Positions 22,301-33,875 of a stretch of DNA of 64,000 nucleotides are shown here, in pieces (position 1 is the first letter of the stretch; each line of letters starts with the position of its first letter). Source of the DNA: Amaurobius ferox (Eukaryota > Arthropoda > Arachnida > Araneae > Amaurobiidae); NCBI GenBank assembly GCA_951213105.1, contig OX578146.1, positions 107,256,197 to 107,320,196 of the forward strand, given 5' to 3'. The notes beneath the pieces are model-generated. The model was not told the DNA's origin, ran no database searches, and saw only the letters and a program-made list of their open reading frames with translations. Both the position numbers and the translations under genes were made by a program.

Positions 22301-23159
22301 ATGTGTGTTTTAACAAAAGTAAAATATAAGTGAATGTAGGAAAGTACCCTTTATAGACGATAAAAATATTGAATAAAAAAGTTACGAGATACAAAAAAAA
22401 AATGAAATACTTTTTGCTTATTTATTTAAAATAAATCCTTTCAACGTTATGTGTCATCAGGAGATGAAAAAAACCCTTTGTTGATCACCCAAACAGTTTG
22501 ATTCAATCCCCAAAATATAGAAATATACACTCTAAATCCCAAACATCACACAATTCTGCCCGCAGAAAAATATGTGCCCAAGGTCAAATTATATATCCTA
22601 TCAACAATTGTTAAAAGGCCTATTTATTTATTTATTTATTTATTAAACTTAAAAATTTACTCTTTGTTGTTTGTACTATGTCTGTTATCTTTGTCACTTT
22701 ATTAGAATTCCCTTGTAAACAAAAGTTTCCTTAGTAATTAAAATTTTATTTCCATTTCTGTTACAACTTGAATTAATATAATATCTATTTATTTTCATTA
22801 TTTACTATTATTATTATTATTACCTTTTTTCGAAAAACAATATACTTATTACTTTATGTATTTTAATTCCCAATAACCTAACTAACTCTCTCCAGCTGCA
22901 ACGCCCTTCTATTACTCACTCGGTAACTCTATCCAAACGAAACGGAAATCTCTCTACTGAAAATGTGACATCCCCCCTCTTTGCAATTTATGTTCTCCTC
23001 GGCTAACTAACTCCCAGCTCCCGTAAAATATATCTGCTAAAACCACTCCTTTTTTCTTTAAACAATTTTGTATGTCCCGTGCTTCCTCTGTGAAAATGAC
23101 CCTCCTTTTGGAGTGTGAAAGAAACCCTACTGCGACGTATCAAATTTCAACCAATGTTG
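19331..23159 (-). mobile_element. Internal region of truncated LTR element copy 1 (non-coding)
   Basis: Collinear with 36332-about 40290 of the complete copy, diverging and then stopping at 23159. The primer-binding site, leader and 5' LTR are missing, so the element is 5'-truncated. No gag, protease, RT, RNase H or integrase motif is visible; it is A-rich on the plus strand with only short frames. A purine tract followed by TGTCACA on the minus strand (22982-22964) resembles a second PPT/LTR start, but the target-duplication evidence in copy 2 shows it is internal. A frame at 19799-20011 has a weak C-x4-C ... H pattern that I do not name. Confidence 0.75.
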
Positions 23160-23540
23160 CACGCGTTATTAAGGTACACACATGTGAGTTCCATGCTGCG
23201 TTCTAATTTGTTGGCTTTTGTTCTGAAGAACAGTGAATAGATGGAGAGAGGTGCTTATTTGTTGAAGAAGGGTTTGTGCAGCACTCTGTGTTTAGTTGTT
23301 AAATACTCTGCAGTTCTAGCGGATATTTGGCTCTTTAATTTTACTTTCCCTACGTACAATGTATAGGGAAAGCATTGTGATGAGAATGAAAATTCAAATT
23401 CGAGTTTCCGATGAAAGAGAATATTTCAAACATCCCTGAATTCGAATTGAACGTTTTTGAGCTGACGTCTGTGTGCATGCATGTATGTTAGTGTGTGTGT
23501 GTTGAAAACCCAGACCACACGACAGACCCCGAAGGCTTAC
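23160..23540. repeat. 381-bp direct repeat, right copy
   Basis: Matches 18133-18513 with no difference that I could find. Downstream sequence (ctttgctaag and the GT-rich array) continues the R1 element that the LTR element interrupts. Confidence 0.93.
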
Positions 23541-23995
23541 CTTTGCTAAGTGCGTGGCCGGGATAGTATGTGTGTATGTGTATGTTAGTATGTACTGTAT
23601 ATTAGTGTGGTATATGTATGTTAGTGTGTGTACATGTATGTTAGTGGATGTATATGTGTAAACCAGTGTGTGTATGTGTATGTTAGTGTGTGTATATGTG
23701 TATGCTAGTGTAAGTGTGTGTGTTATGTTAGTATGTGTGTATGTGTATTTTAGTGTGTGTGTATATACATGTTAATGTATGTGTATGTTAGTGTGTGTGT
23801 ATATACATGTTAATGTATGTGTATGTTAGTGTGCGTGTTAGTGCTTGTGTGTCAGTGTGTATGTGTATGTTAGTGTGTGTGTTAGTACATGTGTGTCAGT
23901 GTGTACGTGTATGTTAGTGTGTGTGTATATGCATGTTAATGTATGTGTATGTTAGTGTTAGTGTGTGTGTGTGTGTTAGTGCATGTGTGTCCGTG
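23541..23995. repeat. GT-rich degenerate minisatellite
   Basis: An expanded array of variants of tgtgtatgtgtatgttag. It occupies the place of the short (GT)n tract found inside other R1 copies (for example 56270-56298), so it is probably a local expansion of that tract. Confidence 0.85.
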
Positions 23996-24316
23996 AATCT
24001 GTGGACGTGATATCTGACGAAAGAATAAAGCGATTTGAAAATAATTAGGTAATAATTATGTACATCAATGAATACTGGAATTTGATTTTACACGAGATTG
24101 AAAGACCCCCCTCCCTCCTCTCTATTTTCGAATGGATTTAAAAAAAAATCATTAAAAAATAGGGACCTTCAATAATTATTTCATACGTAATTTTTTCTTA
24201 TAAAAAGAATAACATAAATTTTAGAATGCAAGCATGAATCGGTCTCGAGATACCACACGTTTTTCAAATAAATTTATGAAAAATAATTACATAAAATTAA
24301 AAAAAAAAAAGTAGTA
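23996..24316 (+). repeat. R1 family, interrupted old copy, middle part
   Basis: The R1 copy starting in the 381-bp repeat continues here: gtgaatctgtggacgtgata, the ataaattttagaatgcaagc block and ctcgagatac match R1 at 56300-56590. It is then cut by the TIR element at about 24317. Confidence 0.7.
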
Positions 24317-25286
24317 GGTGGGTTATTCTAAAATTAAATGGAAAATTTGATAAACAAAATTTCTTGAAAAAAAAAAGGTTAAAGTTTTATTATTTATTTA
24401 AGATTTTGTGTTCCTGTTAAGTCAATGAAGTTGTATAAACCTCGAACAGAACATCAAGAAAGCATTTCATATCAACTTATATTTTAAATCAATAAATATT
24501 AGTGTCACCTCCATGTCGCGATATTGACATGGAGATGACATATTTAAGGGTTTAACTTAAAAAAAATCATAACCTATGCACACAGCATTGTCATGCTGCT
24601 TGGATAACATAAATATACACAATTCAGAACAATTTATAGAGAACATTATCTGTTATTTTGAAAACTGCGGCATAATTAATGAAGCCATGGAAGTGACACT
24701 AGATAAAAGTCCTGTCCATTTTTATTACTTTGAATTAAAATTTAAGGAAATAATAGCGTACCTCTTAAAATAGATAGCTAGCCAACAAAATGGTTAACTG
24801 CAGCTTCATCTCACTGTAAAGGTTCTTGACTTTGCTGCCTTCTAGGGTACCCTTGTGGAATTATAAAAAATTTTCATGGAGAGGGACCATAATTTTAGGG
24901 ACTAAACTTTACGAGTTCACCAAAAAAAAAGGGCTTTTATTATTTTTCAACACTTTCTTAAAAAAAAATAAATAAAATAATGTTTATTAATTAACTTCGA
25001 TTACTTTATGTAGTGTTTCGTGTTTCTTATTATATTTTAGAAGAAATAGCTACAATATTATACGATAAAAAAAAATCGTGGAAACATACCATGGAGGTGA
25101 CATCCAGTACGTTTTGACAAAATTTTTAAACAGTAAAACCATATAATTATCCTAAAATTCAGTTGAAATGAAACAATTTGATGCTCCTCAATTATTTAAA
25201 TGAATATTTGATTATTTATTCAAATAAAGTTTTGAAAAAATTGTCAGGGACACAAATTTCCACTTAATTTCACAGAATGACCCAGG
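24317..25286. mobile_element. About 970-bp TIR element inside R1
   Basis: The left end GGTGGGTTATTCTAAAATTA pairs with the reverse complement of the right end (CCTGGGTCATTCTGTGAAAT), giving imperfect ~33-bp terminal inverted repeats. TAG flanks both sides (24314-24316 and 25287-25289). R1 sequence resumes after the right end. The 65-codon frame at 24576-24773 is not recognisable. The motif CATGGAGGTGACA occurs three times in variants (24503-24516 reversed, 24525-24538 and 25091-25103), two of them forming a hairpin. Confidence 0.65.
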
Positions 25287-25660
25287 TAGCATCGGACAAG
25301 TTCACTTTTCAGCCAAATCTGTCAATATCACTCCCATAGATCTAATTCACTCCATTCAGGGAAGAAAATACTTATTGCAATAGTTTTGCATTTTGACTCC
25401 ATTAATTTCCTCAATATGATTAATTAAATGTTATCTGAATTCTGATGAGGATTTTGCACGTGAATAGAAATAAGTTATTGTGTTTGAGACTAATGAGTTA
25501 AGCTAAATTTTAATTTAAATCATGTTAATTCCAACGCCAAAAATATTGCGCAAGGGACCTTGTACACCATTATTTCGCTGTTAAAGAAGTAAAGTAATTG
25601 CATTATGTAGGAGAAGTCATATGTTACCCACGTCAAATTTTTCATAATATGTAAAAACTC
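25287..25660 (+). repeat. R1 family, interrupted old copy, terminal part
   Basis: Blocks ttcacttttcagc, tcactcccatagatctaatt and the end gaagtcatatgttacccac correspond to R1 positions 56635-57060. The terminal actttcc motif is degraded. Confidence 0.65.
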
Positions 25661-26094
25661 GAAAATCGTAAACAAATTATAAAAATATTGTGTTAGCATT
25701 TGTGTAAAAAAAATTTTTTTTTACAAGTAATGTTTCATTCGGAAACACAATTGTAATTTATAGAACGATAACATGCGCTGTTCTTGAAATATTATATGTT
25801 AAGGATCTAAAATTGATATGATCATAATAAATTAAATATGTTCAGTATTATCATATATGTAAATGTTTCATAAGTACACGTTTAACCAGAAATAAATGGA
25901 CACCACTGCTTAATAGTTATTCCTAGCTATTCTCGAGATATAAAATATATATATATATCTTTTCATATGGCTTCAATATATTGTTATTATGGAAGACATT
26001 TAAGAGAAGAAATCTGAGTTCTTTTCTAGACGACAAAATTCCTGGTTTCAAAGTTAGCGTTACGTTAAGATTAACTTTGTAATGAGGCGTTAAA
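25661..26094. other. Unassigned AT-rich sequence
   Basis: No gene or repeat boundary is recognised. A short TA tract lies near 25944-25959. Confidence 0.35.
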
Positions 26095-26739
26095 CAAGGA
26101 GCGTAGCCAGGCAGACGCCAGAGGGGGCTGATCCCCCCCCCCTCCCAAGAGGTATACTTAGCCCCCTCCCCGATAAAAATATTTTAATTTTTAGCAGTGA
26201 TATGAAATTTCATACAAGTCATTCACATTTTCCTCGAAAAGTTGCCTTTTCAAAATATTTTTGCAGATTACTTAATTTAGTACAGAAATGAGAATTTTTA
26301 GTGGCTGAATTTCTGGTTATATAGATGATCATCCATTTATTTACATATTTAATTATAAATATTCAATAAGTTTCAAAAGATTAGAGTTTCAGACATTTAG
26401 AGTTATGTATTATCAATTGTCGAGAATATATAACTCTAGAACTTAGTTAGAGTTATATATAATCATGCTATACCTATGAGTAGTTACAGACTAAATATTA
26501 TGTGATATAATGTATTTAGTTATAATTAAAATAACTTTTTTAACACAGCTATTTATTTATAGACTAAAATTTAATATTTTAGTGCATTTTCCTCCCCAAG
26601 AAATGTTTCTAGTGGGGCCTCTCCGTCGGTGCTGTTGAGCCTCTCTTGAATTTCATTCCAGCCCCTCTTGAATTTCATTACAGCCCCTCTTAAATTTCAT
26701 TCCAGCCCCTCTCAGATTTCGTTTCTGGCTATGGCCCTG
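26095..26739. mobile_element. Interspersed repeat with imperfect TIRs (GCGTAGCCAG type)
   Basis: The left end reads aaggagcgtagccagg and the right end reversed reads CAGGGCCATAGCCAG, an imperfect inverted pair typical of non-autonomous DNA elements in animals. Inside are poly-C runs and a thrice-repeated cagcccctcttgaatttcat-like unit (26640-26720). The matching older copy is at 6250-7610. A clean target duplication is not visible. Confidence 0.55.
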
Positions 26740-27350
26740 TATGAAACGTCAACGTTACGTTAAAAAGGACGAAACGTTTACAAAACCTTAAAATTCGTTA
26801 ACATACATTTGCAGAACAACACGCCGGACGCATCAAAATCACTCTAACAACAAAATTACGGTTCTTAGGAACGACAAATGACATAAAACATGTAGTTTTA
26901 CCGTCGCTTAAAAAGAATCGTCTGCATCAGTCCTTTTTACAATTTTACAACTAGAAAAAAAAAAAAATTCGTCAACCATGCAGAATTGGACTCAGCGTTC
27001 CAGAAAGAAAGGTGTGAAAATTTTGTCATTTCCTCAAGGAAAGAAATTCGAAAGATTTCAGAAATTTTTTTCCTGCCCTCAGTGGCTAGCTTGCAACGAT
27101 CCCGGATGGGGGATTTTTTTTTTTTCTTCGCCATTTTATTGCTTTTTGTGTGAAGGGAAAAGAATTTTTACGAAGTGGGGGGGGGGGGGGGGTCGTAAAA
27201 ATATCGTTGCAGTTTGGGGACGCTGGGGAAATGAATTATAAGTTTCAATCTTATAGAATGGTCAGCCGTATTTTCTAGCGAAATTTTATACTCTAATATT
27301 TATATTAAGACTAGGATCTGTTTTCTTTAGAGCCAGATTTTATTTTAGAA
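26740..27350. other. Unassigned sequence
   Basis: No gene is recognised. Overlapping short frames on both strands (26937-27241) contain poly-A, poly-T and poly-G runs (27177-27192) and no domain. Confidence 0.4.
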
Positions 27351-29779
27351 CTAGCAGCATACCCGTTCTTCGTACGGAGTATAAAATATAAAGAAACTTA
27401 TAATTCAGATTCATATGCAAATTATGTTAAAATATTAAATTTATTGCTCCTAAAGAGAAGTTTATGAATATCTGTTCTCATCATGTAAAATTATCGTCAC
27501 GGGCAGATCTGCAGAATAAAACATCCTGGCCCCTTTCGAAAGCAAATTTAAAAAAAAAAGGAATTGAATCAATATATGCAAAATGAAAGCATTAAAATTG
27601 TATAGGACCCGTACTACTTATATACGCGAATATTAGAAGATATAACCTGTATTAGTAGATTACATGTATAAATTGAAAATATCAATAAACCCGTAATTGA
27701 TTCCAATATATGCCAGAATGAAAGCACTAAAATTATATGGGAATATATATATATATATATATAATACCCGTTCTACTTATATTGTCGCAGATTAGAAAAT
27801 ATGCCTGTATGTTAGTAGAAGATTACCCTTATTACAATATGAGTCTAAAATATCTTTGCCGAAATAAAACAGATGACATTATAAATTGAAAATTTCAATA
27901 ATCCCCGTAATCTTTATACCAGAAGGCCGTAATTGATTTCAATATATGCCAATATATATCAAAATATATGCCTATATACCTGTACTACTTATATTCTCGT
28001 AGATTAGAAGATAACACGTGCATTTATAGAAGATTACTCGCACAACGTACAATATGTGAGTTTCAACAATTTTTGTCATAATAAAACAAAGGTATAATAA
28101 TTTGAAAATATCAATAATCCCTGAATCAATAATCCCCGAAAATATCAATAATAATAATGTGTAACCTGAAGACCGTAATCGATATTTTCCAGTCAAAAAT
28201 GCAATGCCAATGAAATTTATTTTATATACATATCTTTATTATTCAAATCGGAAAAGATTTAATTAAAATCGTATGCCACATAACACATTGGATTTACATC
28301 CATAGCTAAACGACATGATATCAGTTGCTTCAAATAAATTGATGGAAATCATATCGTCTGAATAATGCTATCTCCATGAAAGCTTTGGCGATATTTTCTT
28401 CAATTTAGCGATAACTTAAAAAATCGCCAAATTTATCGCCAAGTGGGACTGCAAAACTGATAGTCCCATTTTGCGACAAATTGACGAAACATCATCATAA
28501 TATTATCCCCTAACAAAACACAATTAATTTCATTTATTAAGCACAATTTTATCAATTTCATGACATTTTTATAGATTTACAAACATTTTTATCAACTTGG
28601 TGATATTTTAAAAATTCGATAAATGTGTTACTAAGTAGGATGGATAGACTAACCCACAAATGCTACCGAAACATCATTTCAGTACTGTCTTCTAAAAAAA
28701 CGAATTTAATTTCATTGATTTGCGTCGTTTTTAGCAACTTGGCGATATTTCCGTCAATTTGGCAAAGTTTAAGAAAAATTGCCAAGTTAGCGATATTCCG
28801 CCAAATTCGTAGCTCTGAAAGTGCAGATCTGAAGAATAAAACATCCTGATCCCGTTTGTATATACTAAATGCAAACACTAAAATTGTATTACAAGATATA
28901 CCCTTTCTACTCTTTTTTCTGTTTCAACAATCGGATAAATGAGTTTATTGGTAAACACAATATGAGTTTATTAGCTAAACTCAATATAAAAGCTTAAAAA
29001 CTCTTTGTCAAATGAAAGTGATGTACGCAGTCCGTAATTAATATAATTAAAAGAAAAATCAAACCGTTCATTTACAAAATATATTTATACATCTATTTAT
29101 TTATTATTCAAATAGAAAAAATAATAACAAATATTAAGAAACACATTTAATTTAATTGCGTTGCTGAGCAACATAATATAATAAAGAATCTTCCTCATAA
29201 ACTGCGAAATTAAATAACCATTTTGATCTCTTCCCCATAAAATGCAAAAATAATAACCATTTTGATTTCTTTATACTTTCCATTGTTTAGTAAATGCTTG
29301 ACCATGGAGTTAGATTTTCCATTAAAATTCATGTTTCAAACAATACATGCTTTCAAATAGCGACTAATTAATGCAAAAATCCTGCACTAAGCTCAGAAAT
29401 GAAGTTTTAATTCACGTTGACGTTTTAAACAAACGATTTTCATCCTTTCCGTTTGGATAAACCACGGAGTTAGAGAGTAGATCTCCTAGGATAAAGTTCC
29501 GTTTTTCATTAATATCTCGACAACTCCTGGTATTAGAAACTCGAAACTTGGGCAAAATTTATGGGGGGCTATTTTAAGGCTACTCACAAAATTTCATTAA
29601 ATTCGATTCAGCCGTTCTCTTGTGATGATGAGACAAACAAAATATTCGTTTTTCACTAATATTTCGAGAACCACTGGTTATGGAAACTCCAAACATGGAC
29701 TAAATTTTAAGTGGGGCTATTTCTAGGCTACCCACAAAATTTCATCAAATTCGGTTCAGCCGTTCTCCCGTGATGATGG

Positions 29780-29812
<33 letters not shown>

Positions 29813-29835
29813 ATTTTCAATTTTATTTATATAGA
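27351..29835 (-). mobile_element. Helitron family A, copy 1 (complete, non-autonomous)
   Basis: On the minus strand it starts TCTATATAAATAAAA at 29835 and ends with an imperfect hairpin (CCGTACGAAGAACGG) and then CTAG at 27354-27351. T follows, as Helitrons require. TC...CTRR ends, a 3' hairpin and A^T insertion are family hallmarks. A (CTGT)n tract follows the 5' end. There is no Rep/helicase reading frame in 2.5 kb, so it depends on an autonomous relative. It abuts copy 2 with no intervening base. It carries the recurring TTGGCGA/TCGCCAA motifs at about 28425 and 28740-28810. Confidence 0.85.
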
Positions 29836-31552
29836 CTAGCAGCATACCCGTTCTTCGTACGGAGTATATAATATAAAAAAAACTTATAATTCGCAATCAT
29901 GTGCAAATTCTGTTGAAATATTAAATTAATTGCTCATAAAGATAAGTTTAAGAATATCTGTTCTCACTATGCGAAATTATATTCACGGGCAGACCTGAAG
30001 AATAAAACATCCTGGCCCCTTTTGTAAGTAAATTTACAAAAAAAAAAGGAATTGAATCAATATATGCAACCCCGTACTACTTATATTTTCGCAGATTAGA
30101 AAATATGCCAGTGTGTTATTAGAAGCTTACCGGTATTGCAATATGAGTCTCAAAAATATTTGCCAAAATAAAAAAGATGGCGTAATAAATTGAAAGTATC
30201 AAAAATCCCCGTAATCTTAATACCAGAAGGTCGTAATTGATTCCAATATATGCCAATATATATCAAAATATATGCCAATATACCTGTACTACTTATATTC
30301 TCGTAGATTAGAAGATATACCCATGCATTTGTAGAAGATTACTCGTACAACGTACTATATATGAGTTTCAACAATTTTCGGCTTAATAAAACAATCGCAT
30401 AATAACTTGAAAATATCAATAATCCCTGAATCAACAGTCCCCGAAAATATCAATAATAATAATGTTTAAACCTGGGGACCGTAATTGATATTATCCAGTC
30501 AAAAATGCAATGCCAATGAAATTTATTTTATATACTCGTACATATCTTTATTATTCAAATCGGAAAAGATTTAATATAAAATCGTATGCGGCATAACACA
30601 TTGGATCCCTTGCTAAGCGACATGATATCATTTGCTTCTAATAAATTGATGGAAATCATATCGTCTGAATAATGCGATCTCCATGAAAGGTTTGGTGACA
30701 TTTTAGTCAATTTAGCGATAACTTAAAAAATCGCCAAATTTATCGCCAAGTGGGACTTTAGAACAGATAGACCCATTTTGCGACAAATTGACGAAACATC
30801 ATCACAATACTATTCCCTAACAAAATACAATTATTTTCATTTATTAAGCGCGATTTTATCAATTCCAGGATATTTTTATAGACTCACAAATACTTTTATC
30901 AATTTCGTGATATTAAAAAAATTCGTTAAATGTGTTACTAAGTAGGATGGATGGATTGATCGACAAATGCTACCGAAACATCATTTCAGTACTCTATTCT
31001 AAAAAGCAAATCATTGATTTGCGCCAATTTTATAAATTTGGAAACATTTCCGCTAATTTGGTAAAGTTTAAGAGAAGTTACCAAGTTATTTAGAGATATT
31101 CCGCTAAATTCGTAGCTCTGAATTTGCAGATCTGAAGAATAAAATATCCTGATCCCGTTTGTACATACTAAATGAAAACACTAAAATTGTATTATAAGAT
31201 ACACCCGTTCTAATCTTTTTCTGCTTCAACAATCGGCTAAATGAATTTATTGGGTAAACACACAAACACACAATATATGAGTTTATTAGCTAAAAACAAT
31301 ATATGAGCTGGAAACCACTTTGCTAACATAAATGAAAGTCATGTACGCGGTCGGCAATTTATATAATTAAAAGAACAAACAAACCGTTCATTTAAAAATA
31401 TATTTTTACATCCATTTATTTATTATTTAAATAGAAAAAATAATAATAAATATTAACAACACATTTAATTTCATTCCTTTGCCGAGCAACATGATATAAG
31501 ATAGAATCTTCCTCATAAAATGCAAAATTTAATAGCCATTTTTATTTCTTTA
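29836..31552 (-). mobile_element. Helitron family A, copy 2, 3' part
   Basis: Its 3' terminus CTAG occupies 29836-29839, directly next to the 5' TC of copy 1, a head-to-tail tandem. It is collinear with copy 1 at moderate divergence and breaks at 31552 within ...atttcttta, where the family B insertion begins. It resumes at 48677. Confidence 0.85.
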
Positions 31553-31659
31553 CTAGCCGCCTTTGGCGACCAGCCTGTTCGCTACCCTTGAAAATTCTGA
31601 CCGTGGCAAACTCGTTGGCGCGACCTACCAGAAAGGTGTAAGGTAACTGCTTGGAAGGC

Positions 31660-32885
31660 CAGGAAGTGCCACACAATTTAGACCGGAACCCAATGGGGGA
31701 GGCATCCAAAGAGACCGTACCCTCCTTCCCCTACCACAAACCTCTCGGAAGGACTTGCAGTCCCACACGTTTAACGTGATCGTACTCCGCGTGAACACGG
31801 CTGCAGTTTTGGCAATGGCGGGAATCGAACCCGGGCCTACCGAGTGAAATTCCCGCGCGCTAACCACTGGGCTACCGTGCCATCCGCGACAATCTCCATA
31901 ACTTTATTTTTATTCGGCAATTTTGGGAATCGAACCCGGGCCTACCAAGTGCAAATCCCGCGCACTAACCACTGGGGTACTTCACCCTCCGCGATATTCT
32001 TCATAACTTTCTTTTTATTCACCCAATTTAGACCGGAACCAAGTGGGAGAAGCATCCACAGGGACCGTACCCTTCTTCCCCTACCACCAACCTCTCGGAA
32101 GGACTTACAGACCCACACGTTTAACGTGATCGTACTCCGCGTAAACACGGCGGCAATTTTGGGAATCGAACCCGGGCCTACCGAGTGCAATTTCCGCGCG
32201 CTAACCATTGGGCTACTTTGCCTTACGCGACAATCTCCATAACTTTCTTTTTATTCATCCAATTTAGACCGTACCCTCCTTCCCCTACCACCAACTTCTC
32301 GGAAGGACTCACGGACCCACATGTTTAACGTGATCGTACTCCGCGTAAACACGGCGGCAATTTTGGGAATCGAACCCGGGCCTACTGAGTGCAATTCCCG
32401 CGCGCTAACCACTGGGCTTCTTCGCCCCCAGCGACTATCTCCATAACATTCTTTTTATTTACCCAATTTAGAACGGAACCCAGTGGGAGAGGCATCCACA
32501 GGGACCGTACCCTCCTTCCCCTACCACCAACCTCTCGGAAGGACTTCCGGACCCACATGTTTATCGTGATCGTACTCCGCGTGAACACGGCGGCAGTTTT
32601 GGAAGTGGCGGGAATCGAACCCGGGCCTACCGAGTGCAATTCCTGAGCGCTAACCACTGGGCTGCCTCGCCCTCCGCAACTTTCTTTATATTCACCCAAT
32701 TTAGACGGGAACCCTGTGAAGGAGGCATCCACAGGGACCGTACCCTCCTTCCCCTACCACCAACCTCTCGGAAGGACTTACGGGCCCACATGTTTAACGT
32801 GATCGTATTCCGCGTGAACACTTCGGCAGTTTTGGCAGTGGCGGGAATCGTACCCGGGCCTACCGCTAACTTCCCGCGCGCTAAT
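31660..32885 (-). repeat. Tandem tRNA-SINE-derived array, 6 units
   Basis: Units repeat roughly every 105-245 bp, with full units about 234 bp. On the minus strand each has an A box (TAGCCCAGTGGTTAG) and a B box (GGGTTCGATTCCC; reversed copies near 31820, 31925, 32162, 32367, 32613 and 32846). The SINE body (CACGCGGAGTACGATCACGT, GGTAGGGGAAGGAGGGTACG) follows. The sixth B box has one substitution. Frames across the array are open only because the unit is repetitive; they are not genes. Confidence 0.9.
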
Positions 32886-33232
32886 TTACAATTTAAAATG
32901 ACCATATGCTCTCTAAGCTCTTAATTCCATCATCCTCATTCCATTGTTAAATCATTTAAAATATCCATAAAATTTAAATATCCATCGTTCCATCATTTAA
33001 AATATCCATAAAATTAAAATATCCATCGTTCCATCATTTAAAATATCCATAAAATTAAAATATCCATTTAAAAAATCCATATCGTTCCATCATTTAAAAT
33101 ATAAATATAATAATTTCTACAGTGCATATGTTAAGCTCTTATTTCATTTAAAATCGGAAGCGCGGGAAACGGAAAGTAAAAACTAATTCGGTTTCTTATT
33201 GTCCCACCCATCGCTATGCATATACAGAACCG

Positions 33233-33240
33233 TGACGTCA
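33233..33240. promoter_or_regulatory. CRE-like palindrome TGACGTCA
   Basis: An exact TGACGTCA conserved at the same place in all three family B Helitrons (also 46191-46198 and 48045-48052), with a second cttgacgtc 13 bp on. Conservation may simply reflect common descent; function is inference. Confidence 0.35.
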
Positions 33241-33875
33241 CCTCCACCTTGACGTCCCCACCCACCACCTTCCCTGCTTCAGCGGGGGAGAAACGAAGCG
33301 GCACGCCGAGCGGAACGCCGAGAAATTTAAAATCATGACGTCTTTAAAATTGCGATCCTGAAGGCAATTTTCATTATTTCTGGACCAGATTAGACTTGTA
33401 AGAATGCCAGATATTTCAGCTTTCTAAAAATGTAAATTATTAGTCGAAATTATGAGTACTTTTTACTATGCGAGAATTTAAAAACCAAAAATCGTTTTTT
33501 TGAGCCAAAAGTGACTTTTGTTTTAAAATCTTTAAAAAATATTAGAAATCGAAATGGAGATTTGAAATTGATATATTTTTACTCGCAATTGTCTGCTCTT
33601 TCCGATGGTGTGAGTTGTTTTTTTCTACGACGTCTGGATCGTGGAGAAAAAAGGGCAAAAAGGGCAAAAAAAGGTCGAAATCGCATAAAACATTAAATAA
33701 ATAAAAAAATAATTAGAATTTTGAAAATCGGTTTTCACGTGTCCCCTTCCCTCCCCCCCAGGTCTCCGATTGCCAAATTTCGTAGCTCTCCGACGCGCGG
33801 TCGCGAAACGTATAGTGTATAAGACAGACACACAGACACACACACACACACACAGACATTGCCTTTTATTATTTA

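Larger units (their letters stand above)
31553..33875 (-). mobile_element. Helitron family B, copy 1, carrying a SINE-unit array
   Basis: The minus-strand 3' end is CGCCAAAGGCGG hairpin-like sequence and then CTAG (31556-31553), followed by T. The 5' side ends with a TG-rich tract and TAAATAATAAAAGGC at 33875. From the 3' end inward it has a six-unit array of tRNA-SINE-derived repeats (to about 32885), an AT-rich ~41-bp minisatellite (about 32945-33100), a CRE-like palindrome and a tail with a (CA)n tract. It contains no protein-coding frame I recognise. Confidence 0.8.

Noticed and set aside
22964..22982. Minus-strand purine tract plus TGTCACA, looking like a PPT and start of a ~4.5-kb LTR
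   Set aside because: Copy 2 has two equal 834-bp LTRs flanked by GACGG and a purine tract at 36332-36351, which fixes the true LTR. The 22.97/40.16-kb site is internal.
23541..23995. Telomeric or Z-DNA-type functional array
   Set aside because: It is a degenerate GT-rich expansion at the place where other R1 copies have a short GT tract.
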